The position numbers and the translations under genes are program-made. The notes beneath the pieces were generated by a model, which saw nothing but the letters and a program-made list of their open reading frames with translations, ran no database searches and had not been told where the DNA came from. Source: Echinometra lucunter (lineage: Eukaryota > Echinodermata > Echinoidea > Camarodonta > Echinometridae). Taken from it: DNA of 64,000 bases. Positions 55,555 to 64,000 of the stretch are shown in pieces (position 1 is the first letter of the stretch; each line of letters starts with the position of its first letter). Where the stretch lies: positions 20,797,319-20,861,318 of the forward strand of contig CM057162.1 in the NCBI GenBank assembly GCA_029962745.1, in the 5' to 3' direction.

Positions 55555-57611
55555 GTAAACTGGACCAAGCTGCAAAAGACCTCGCTGGAAAGGTTGGGTG
55601 TTTTGTGCTCTTATTATCGTAAGTATATACAGTGCATTTAAAGAGGCTCCGTCGTGGGTTTTCATGGGGAATGAATCATAATTTGCTGACACCAGACTTT
55701 GTGAAAAGCACTGCATTTCTGGAGCACAGCAAAACAATGTGTCCCACCATAAACCTTCTTCGGCCTGCTTTGGGCATTCTCGGGCCAGGAAAAGTGAGAT
55801 AATGACTTTGCCATGTGGGGCAAAGGGTGGAATATACAGAGCATTACATAAGGTCTGTTGATCATAAAACTCATAGTGATGGACAACACCTGTTACTGGG
55901 TAAGCATCCACGGTGTCAAATTCCACATGACAGCCCACGACAGAGCCTCTTTAAAAAGATTAAAGTTTGATAGAAAGTGTCTGTCCATTAAAAAAAAAAC
56001 GAAAAACAAAAACAGGAGATTTTCATACCATTCCGGATAGCAAAGCAACAATAAAAAAGAAAGAAAAAAAAAATGAATAAATGAAATGAAAATGCCTTAC
56101 GCTAGAGTGGCCAAAGGTAACTTTGGTGGAAGGGTGTGAAATTCAGACTCAACAAGAACTGGCATTGGTTTTGGTTATGAAGATGAGAGCAGGCAGTGTA
56201 AAGTGTAAAGGTATAAAATCTCTCATATTCCGACGACTTTATGACAATATTGTTTTGTGCACGTTCTTACATATCTCATAAACATTTAATGCCTTAGTGA
56301 TTAATCACTTGACTGTTTTGAAATGTAATTATGGTCCGTTTTGACATTACAGTTGGCATACCTTTCTGTGGCATAAAAAATGGCCACGCATGGATATGCA
56401 GAAAAAAAACCCACACCAAGCAACCAGTCAACCAGTCAATAAGTCAATAAGTCAAGAAGTCAATAATGCAAATAGTCTGTATAAACCACACAAGCAATCG
56501 ATTATATTCTCTTTTCTCTTTCAAATCAAAACACAAGTTGGTTGACACAAATGAATAACTACAGTTTGCAATGCAAACGTGTAAATTTCATGATCAGTGA
56601 TACAGCAATGATACATGTTCTGTTATTTTCATAGAACAAAGCTTCCAGTTGTGAAACAAAAGGTAAAAATGGTAAAAGTTATTCATCAAATATTAAGGCC
56701 CGTCACTCGAGGAAATGTTTTACTTTTATTCGTGGTCATGAAACTTACACAAGTGAATTACAGACTGCAGACTGAAACTGCGTCAACTCATTTGTCTTCT
56801 GGGCTGAATGAATGTATGATAGATGTTTGTAAAATTGGTTGCTTTTCTGATCGATTGATCGACTGACTTTTTGACTGACTGACTGACTGATCGGCTGATT
56901 AATTGCTTGATATTCCTGCATCACTATTTTGGTCATTTCTTTACTCTGACATCGAAAGCATGCCTGCTTAAATGTCACATGGATCAAAAAGTAACATTTC
57001 AAAACAGTAATTCAACTGCTCAATAAAGCTGACGTGTTAATGTGATACGTAAGAACATAGACACAAGAAAGTAAGGCTTTCAAAAATGTCACAAAGCCAT
57101 TAAAATTGGAAAATTTCATAACTTTTACACTTGATGCTTAATTATTTTATCATCTTCGCCGATACTAACCAGAGTAAATACTAATGTATATCAAGTCCGA
57201 TTTTTGCACTTTTTCACAAAAGTTATTTTCTCTCGCTCAAGCGTAAATCATTTTTCACTTTTCTTTTTTTTTCGGGGAGGGGGTAGCACACTGTGTGTGT
57301 GTGCGTGTGTGTTTGTTAGTGTGTGAGGGGGCGCGTGTTTGTGTATGTATGTATATACCTGTATATATAATTATGTATTCCTGTAAATACATTGTTAGGA
57401 GGACATTTTTTTGTTCTATGACATAAAAATGCCCCCATAATCCAAACCCTACGTCCCCGTAACACGAGTTTTTTTTTTTTTACGCGGACGGAATAAATCC
57501 CATTATTTTTACGTCCCCATATCACCAGTATCGTTAAAATATGTTTACACACACACACACACACACACACATGTATATATATGATACTGAAAGTTTTCAT
57601 TTGTCAAATTT

Positions 57612-57648
<37 letters not shown>

Positions 57649-60024
57649 CAGTGCGTCCCGGAAAAAAACGAAACCGAAATTGATCGATAAATCTATGTTT
57701 AATCATACCTCAATCACAGTTATGATTAATGAGTGGGACATATCTGTAAAGCTTAGGCCCTCTTCTTTCATGCGATTCCACTCAAATGATACATATTTCA
57801 CGCACGAGTGAATAAAGACAGTGTGAATTAGGGCTATCAAAAATTTGCTTGGCCAACGATGTTTGAAAGAGATAATCACACTTCTAGAAAGTTCATTTTC
57901 TGTCCTTTAGTTGAACACCTCATTTGTGGAAATGAACTAGGGATGACAGACATATTAACTCAAATTAAAATATTGTTTGCATTTCCGTAAGTTAAAATAT
58001 CATTTTGTTTCTTAACTTCTCACCAATTTTTCGCATGAATGAATGCGGAGATAGTCACGCAAAGTTTAAAATCTTTTGTGTAGAAACCGTCCCACTTATT
58101 CTGATTCACAAGGTCATCGTGAAAAGGGACTCATGCCTTAACACTGGGCCATATTTTATCGATAACACTAAATAACGATAAGTATATCGTATGCATATCA
58201 TGTACATTTACTGATAACGATAAAGTGATCACACGTAAACGATGAAACCAGTAGGCCTCTGCCAGCGAAGCAGGACGACGCTGTCAACCGATTTCTTGAA
58301 ACTAATGCTTTATCGAAAAACTAATGCTTTATTTTTTATGAGTGTATATATTGTATACATTTATGTAACTCATAGATAATCATTTAAACAAATAATTTCA
58401 GTGCCCCTGATGTTCCATATTCTGCTAACTGGATCAAAATGGCAATGGAGATTACAGGTAAGTTTCATTCCTCCTGTATGTGTCAAGGCATTTAGAAAAT
58501 TTATATAAAATGCAGCCTTTAGAAAAAGGACGGTTTATCCGCGAACCACTGAACGATTTCCCTGAACAGTCACACGATGTACACAAACCTCTGAAGAGTT
58601 GAAACAAATACTGCTAAGCTCATTATTTTTTCCCGGTGGGGGGGGGGGGGGGGGGGGGGGGGGGAGGAGCAAGTTCATTTGCGCTACAGTGTTTATCAAA
58701 ATAAACGTAATCTAAATTTAGTGATCATCGTTCCAAGGTAATTTGATTTTATCCTTTATCATGTTTATGATGCCTGTATACCTATTACTCACACCATTTT
58801 CTAAGGGCTTTCAGAACGATTAGAACAGTCGAACCATACAAATTTTCTTACAAGGTTGTCTTCGATACTTCGACCCTTCCATTTGCTCTTGGAAGTAATT
58901 GTAAAAAAGGCAGATGAAAAAAAAGTAATATTCTTAGATCAATTAAAATTCAGACACCCCGCGTTGAACCCGAGCGTCTCATAAATACTGTTAAAGTATT
59001 GACGTCACCGAGTCTAAGAATTTTCTCTCGTGTGCCTTCTTGGCGAAGAAATGTTTGCTTAACGCTCTAAGAACACAGTTAAAGGTAAATTTCTTAAACT
59101 AGAAAAATTCCTGAAGATATAAGAGCAAATTTCGTTGAGGTTTATTGAATACAAGCCCAAATTTTGAAATTTTGAATTCCCTTGGATATTTCGATTGCAT
59201 TGGCACGCTCTCTATAAAATCAAGTGTGCCGTGTGTAAAGGCGAAATTTTGAATTAAACAGCAATATTGATGACAAAATGATCCTTTTTCTCACAACAAG
59301 AAATTTCTCAAAACATAGGAAAACAGGATGGTTTATAATCCAGCAAGTTGCGTCATTTCCCCCAAATTTCAGTGAATTAGTTTGGTTTCATTTGTTTTTC
59401 TCCTTTCCCCTTTTTTGTGGATATCGTTTCAGTTTGATGCTTTTTGTGTGTTTTTCTTCTTCTTCTTCATATCCTTATTATTATCATCATTATCATCATC
59501 ATCATTATCACCACCACCATTATCACTACACACACACCTTCCCTGGCAATCATTTCTACCAGTTTAATGTCACTTTCTCTAGGTAGAGAATAAACACATG
59601 TATTTGTGGGTCATCGCATGGGGGGGGGGGGCACCGAGTGGAAAAAATTGTGCGGGTCGTGTGTGTGTGTTTAATATGTATAATGTTAATATTAACAACA
59701 GTAATCTCGAAGCAATGTGTCTTTAAGGACTTGAATCGTCTTAAAATTTTGGGTAAATGACGCATGTTGCTAGTTACCACCCTGTTTTTAGATTTTGTAA
59801 GCGAGCGAAAGCGAGTGAGCCAAAGATTACAACTTTATTTGCAGTGTAATGAATTTTGTTATCAAAATACATCATCGGGCCACTATAGGCCCCTTTAATA
59901 TTTCAATCATAAATATCTGGTCACCTCGCTGCCAATGACTCTATTTTAGCACGTCCCTGGTCTATTGTTTGCTGTCCGAAACCAACCTGTTTCTAAATAT
60001 TAGGAGCGAGCGAAGCGATCGAGG

Positions 60025-60058
<34 letters not shown>

Positions 60059-63000
60059 GGCTATAATTCAGGGGCGGCGCTACAGGGGGTGGGCAGGGGA
60101 TCCATCCTATGATTTTTCAAGTGATAAAAGGGAAAAAAGAGGAGAAAAAGAAAAAAAATAGAGGGAAGAAGAAGATGGTGGGAAAAGAGAGGCTTGGGGC
60201 TTGCAATCATATAATAACCCTATTTGTTCATTTAAAAAGCCAATAAATTCACCAACACCTATGGGTTATCTTGCCCCCCCCCCCATCAAAATACCCTGGC
60301 GCCGCCCCTGTTATAATTACTAACACTCTGTGAGTTGAGGAATATGAGATTGAGACACAAGATGAAAACTGATTCCTTTCATAAGGAAAGTAATTGTCAT
60401 CGGCATGGGCTAAGTTACTTAAATGGTAGCAAGCGAAGCGAGCAAGCGCTTCCCGATTTCCCATTTTCCTTTTTATTGTTTTCTCCTTTTCTTTTCACTT
60501 TCAAACTCCTTTCTTTCTCTTTCTTTTCTTTTTGTTTCAAATTGTCCAGCCGATGGGGGGGGGGGGGGGGCACGTGCCCCCCGTGCCGCTCGGTAGTAAC
60601 GCCACTGTTTCAGAATAGCACTTTCATCCCAATTTTTATGAAAATAGCAATGGCCCTCGGTAAGGCATGACAAAAGTACGCTGCTGTCAAGAGGTCAATC
60701 AAAGCCATATGGTCTCTACTTTGTGACAAGCATGAAATCATAGTAGTTCACTACATGGTTTTCTTTATTTTTTCTCTTCCTTTTTTTCTGAGTTGCACTA
60801 ATTTCTTTTGATCTTGAAATTGCCATATCAAATTCGTATTCCTCATGATTTCATTTTTATTTTTTGAAGTCTTATCTATCAGATATACTATGAAACGATA
60901 TCTTTGATGGTGTCAATAATGTTTGTACTGCCAAAATAATCATATATATATATATGTATATATATTCAGGGTGGCCCAGAATGAATCAGCACTGTGAGAT
61001 CTGAAACTTCAAGGACATAAATGAGATATTATCGTTAAAGTAGTCAGCATTGTGGAGGAATAACCACATGAGAAAACTCCACATACATATTACTCAATGA
61101 GGCCCTGAGAATCATCACTCTGCGGTCCTCTACATTTTAGCACTTCCATGCTTTGTACTGCGGTCACTACACTTACAGTCTAGTGAGCAAGGCGTCGTAG
61201 GAAACTAGACCAAGCGACCTAGATTAATTCTAATCTAACCCTGTCTAAGAAATTTAGAGTGTTTACATCCTTATGCGGAACTCAACATTAGCTTACCAAA
61301 ACTTGCCTTCCCGTCGCCCCTTCTCCATGCCACCGGCATGCACCAACACTTTATAACTTCAACTTTAATACCCTTGATAACGAAGGGCAGTGTGGAGGGA
61401 GACCCATCGCCTCCCTCAATTTACAGTTTCTCTCAACAAGAAGCTGCCGCCTTGAGCAGAACCCCCCCGGGAGGGGCACTCAGTATATATGCGTGGTGGG
61501 TATGTGACGCGGAGAAGACCCCCATTTTTACACTCAAATTTCCGTTCCAAAGCATAGCATTTTTATCTTATTGAGAGAAAGAACAAAGAAAGCCGTTCCA
61601 AAGCATAGCATTTTCTTCTTATCGAGAAAAAAGAAGAAAGAAATCCGTTCCAAAGCTTCGCATATTTTTCATTACGCCGTTCCGGCCGCATTGATCCGCT
61701 ACAATGAGCTGCATTTTTGGTGAAAAGCGGCCCGCAGAGCGCTGTCCGACCATCGCCTCTGCGCGAGCGCACCCGGCGGCCGTGCCGTCGGGCTAGCTGC
61801 ATGCACGTATGCCCGTTCCATAGGGATACATACGCACTCATACGCAGGCGAACCGTTCCAAAGACCCCCGTTTTCACAAACATTTGTAGTTCCGAAGCCC
61901 ATTCCGAAGACCCTCCTTTTCACAATAAGCCCGTTCCAAAGCCCCCGTTTTTTGTCTCGCCCGCGGCACATACCTACCACTTTTGGGGTCGAGTAACTCC
62001 CCCCCCCTCCCCGGGAGCAGAACTAGCTCACAAATAATAGGCCACCCTGAAGCGGGTACCAATAAGGTGATAGACAGTTTAACCACAGCATCCACTGATT
62101 GAGGGATGCGCCTGGTTCCGTTGACCAGACTGCTCACCACATAATCCATAATTTTTGCTTTTAACAGGTCGCTATCCCATCGTCGCCATATTCAATGATC
62201 AGCGGTTAGTTAATGTTGAGGGGACAAGAAAAACACTAAAGCAACACGGAGTCAGTGACATCTATGAAATACCTTGGACTGATTACGCTGTCACGCGGGA
62301 GGAACAGTTGCAGCTACTTCGTCTTCTACACGGATGCTTGCAAGAAGGGGATATGGTGCTAGCATTTAATGATTCGAAAAAGCTCTGTGCAAATACAAGA
62401 TGTAAGCTTTCCTATGAGGAAGTCAAGACAGAGGTCACAAAAGCAAAGCAACGGATGTTAGAAGAGATCAGACTGCGTGAACGGGCAGAAGAGTCACTAC
62501 AACACAATTTGACAGAATTTAAAAAGAAACTCATAGAGTCATCAGCCAGTCAAAAGATCCTTACCGATGACAACGCGAGTCTCAGAAGTGAAATCATTCG
62601 GGAAAGAGAGAAGCGTGAACATACCGAGAGAGAGATTGCAGAAAAAGAGAAGTGTGTAAAGCAGTTTCAAAAGGAGCTGGAGGATAAATTAAGAGCAAAG
62701 GAGCTATCCGAAAAATTATTGATGGAAAACGTGAAGGAGACAGTAGAAAAAGCAAGATTTTCGGTTGAGCGACTAAAGAGGGAAAAGGAGGAAGAAAGAA
62801 CAAGAGCTGAGAATGAAAGAACAGAATTGCTAGCGGAACTTGATTCTAAACAAAAAATTATAGACTCCTTATCAGAAATCGTTCAAGAAAAAGAGCGGAA
62901 TGAGATGACTCTAAGACGTGAATGTGAACGAATTGACCACGAAAGAGAAAAAGAGAAAGTAAGACTTGAAGAGGAAAAAAGCTTTATTCAATCAAACTTG

Positions 63001-64000
63001 AAAAAGGAACTAGAATCTAAACAACAATGCCTAGATTCCTTAGCAGAAATCGTAGAGGAGAAAGATGCGACTCTAAGCCACGAAGTTGAAAGACTTAACC
63101 GCGAAAGGGAAGAAGGGAAAGCAAGGTTTGAGAAGGAAAAATGGGAAATGGAATCGACCTTGAGGAATGAACTTCAATCTGAGAAGAAACATGTAGAACA
63201 ACTTGAGCGGGAGACCTGGAAGCTTAGAACCAAAATTCAAACAGAGAGCGAGATGCGAATAGCAGAGCAGAAGAAAGCAGAGGCACAGCAATGGGTGCGC
63301 AGTTTTATCTCCTGGATGGCGTCTGGAAGACATAACAAGGGTGGTAGGTCAAGGTTCTTTTTCCCCCTTATAATCTTACCTCAAATGTCCCCTAAAGACG
63401 TTCTTTTCTCTATGCTAGGGGCTTCATGTCACTACACTATATTTAAAGTATAATGTTACTTGTACAGAAAAAAAATACCCCTAAACGCGTGTTCCTAGTA
63501 AAAGTACAAGTGACTAGTAACTAGACCAGTCAACGTACAAATAGTCACTGTCAGATATGTGGACGTGTACATAACTGAAATCTGACTTCGCCTTCGTTCA
63601 TCGGGTGAAATGCCGGTTCTGTGGAGCGGATATTTTTATAGTGGGGGGGGGGGGGGGGGGTATTATGACATGAAACGGCGGGGTCCAGGGAGCGAGCCCT
63701 GTAGCCCTGGGTTTTTTTTTTTTTAAATAATGGTTGCGAACCTTTAAGCAATTCAGATATCGGGTTTTTACAATTCATAAGGATACTTATTTTTCCTTTT
63801 ATTTTGTCATTATTTGTTATATTTTTTTTTGCTGAAAATGTGTCGTATCCCAATGCTGCCGCGGCCCCTGTAATACTGTCCTTTTTCTTCCCACTTCAAT
63901 CTTTACATGTAGAATGCAAGATTTTAAAGATTTATCTTATACATTCTAGTTAACACACAGTGTACATGATGTATTGATTTTGTAGGTGGTCAGTTACACT
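55555..64000 (+). CDS. TIR-like/coiled-coil protein, internal exons only
   Basis: Exons 55555-55618, 58402-58457, 62168-63343 and probably 63986 onward join in frame with correct AG/GT sites. The first two and the start of the third encode KLDQAAKDLAGKVGCFVLLL, then APDVPYSANWIKMAMEITG, RYPIVAIFNDQRL and IYEIPWTDY, followed by a Leu-rich helix. The order helix, buried strand ending in LLLS, helix with Trp, strand YPIVAIF resembles the C-terminal half of a TIR-type domain; this is inference from pattern. From about 62420 the protein is a highly charged Glu/Lys/Arg coiled coil of about 300 residues with a 57-residue internal repeat (ELDSKQKIIDSLSEIVQEKE and ELESKQQCLDSLAEIVEEKD). The upstream exons with the TIR N-terminal half and the downstream part were not found here. 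A cytoplasmic adaptor or scaffold role is plausible. Confidence 0.7.
55638..55954. mobile_element. TTAA-type MITE, piggyBac- or Kolobok-like, beside a coding exon
   Basis: TTAA flanks both ends of the inverted repeat AGAGGCTCCGTCGTGGG / CCCACGACAGAGCCTCT. It starts only 19 bp after the end of the exon 55555-55618. Confidence 0.8.
56790..57240 (+). repeat. Dispersed repeat, copy 2
   Basis: It is the counterpart of 12600-13020. It contains a GACT microsatellite at 56850-56890. No coding frame is present. Confidence 0.45.
57649..58090 (+). mobile_element. Mariner-like non-autonomous element
   Basis: It begins CAGTGCGTCCCGGAAAAAAA right after a (TA)n tract and TA. It is the intact relative of the copy at 26590-27333. 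No transposase frame is present. Confidence 0.6.
58458..59600. other. Intron of the TIR-like gene
   Basis: Contains a 27-base poly-G (58638-58664) and a TTC/ATC-rich microsatellite (59456-59530). No exon was recognised. Confidence 0.4.
59600..60608. mobile_element. Second copy of the 23519-25042 family, with nested insertion
   Basis: Segments 59756-60060 and 60330-60480 match 23700-24000 and 24717-24850. The right end reads AACGCCACTG, a hAT-like terminus. The left end is not clear. It is interrupted by the element at 60069-60310. Confidence 0.65.
60069..60310. mobile_element. hAT-like MITE, 242 bp
   Basis: Ends CAGGGGCGGCGC and GCGCCGCCCCTG form a perfect 12-bp TIR. Flanks CTATAATT (60061-60068) and TTATAATT (60311-60318) match at 7 of 8. 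It is the same family as 36950-37181. Confidence 0.8.
60965..62051. mobile_element. TIR element with TTCAGGGTGGCC ends
   Basis: The 12-bp TIR TTCAGGGTGGCC is perfect at both ends. It starts directly after a (TA)n tract. A second repeat, 61460-62017, is nested in it. It lies in the intron before the coiled-coil exon. Confidence 0.6.
61460..62017. repeat. Nested repeat with CGTTCCAAAGC units
   Basis: The ends are C/G-rich inverted text (ccccccgggagggg and ctccccgggag). 'ccgttccaaagc' or a variant recurs at about 61540, 61592, 61645, 61853, 61901 and 61931. Open frames here are repeat shadows. Confidence 0.6.
62168..63343 (+). CDS. Large coiled-coil exon of the TIR-like gene
   Basis: The acceptor is cttttaacag and the donor gtaggt, phase 1 at both ends. 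The first 80 codons finish the TIR-like domain; the rest is an uninterrupted charged coiled coil ending SWMASGRHNKG. The open frame beyond 63343 runs into intron sequence and is not counted. Confidence 0.8.

Noticed and set aside
61563..62149. Several overlapping 90-106-codon frames
   Set aside because: They arise from the CGTTCCAAAGC repeat block.

Overview
The window looks like nuclear DNA of an invertebrate deuterostome, most likely an echinoderm such as a sea urchin. It is AT-rich, with long introns and very dense dispersed repeats: LINE tails of the CR1/L2 and Jockey type, tRNA-derived SINEs, many short TIR elements, (TA)n, (CA)n and (TTA)n microsatellites, and runs of more than 10 G or C. 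Its protein families are typical of such genomes: SLC16-type transporter, multi-C-type-lectin protein and a probable TIR-like coiled-coil protein. No bacterial-style operon, CRISPR array or rRNA is visible. The species assignment is inference.

Three split genes on the + strand can be assembled by matching splice sites, phases and protein similarity. (1) 7891-15372: the 3' three exons of a monocarboxylate-transporter-like MFS protein (SLC16 type); the exon(s) for the first membrane helix were not found and probably lie to the left. A broken second copy lies on the - strand at about 25660-26420. (2) 30077-38302: a seemingly complete seven-exon gene for a secreted protein of about 602 residues, made of a signal peptide, four C-type lectin domains (one per exon), a short linker and a PAN/apple-like domain. 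All six introns are phase 1 and the exon lengths sum to exactly 603 codons. (3) 55555 to beyond 64000: internal exons of a protein with a probable C-terminal half of a TIR-like domain followed by about 330 residues of coiled coil with a 57-residue internal repeat. Both ends are missing. A small intact reading frame of unknown function lies at 50421-50750.

The rest is mostly mobile-element debris. Several insertions can be delimited by target-site duplications: hAT-like elements with 8-bp duplications (1251-1769, 3414-4470, 17531-17769, 23519-25042, 60069-60310), PIF/Harbinger-like elements with TTA duplications (16777-17199, 26999-27303), a near-palindromic pair of about 750-bp copies (19077-19826 and 19932-20687) and a TTAA-flanked family (6784-7122, 55638-55954). 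Nested insertions are frequent. Regions 39400-50300 and 16000-25000 carry no gene I can recognise.

Functionally, the lectin gene and the TIR-like gene would fit an innate-immunity neighbourhood, but the sequence gives no direct link between them.
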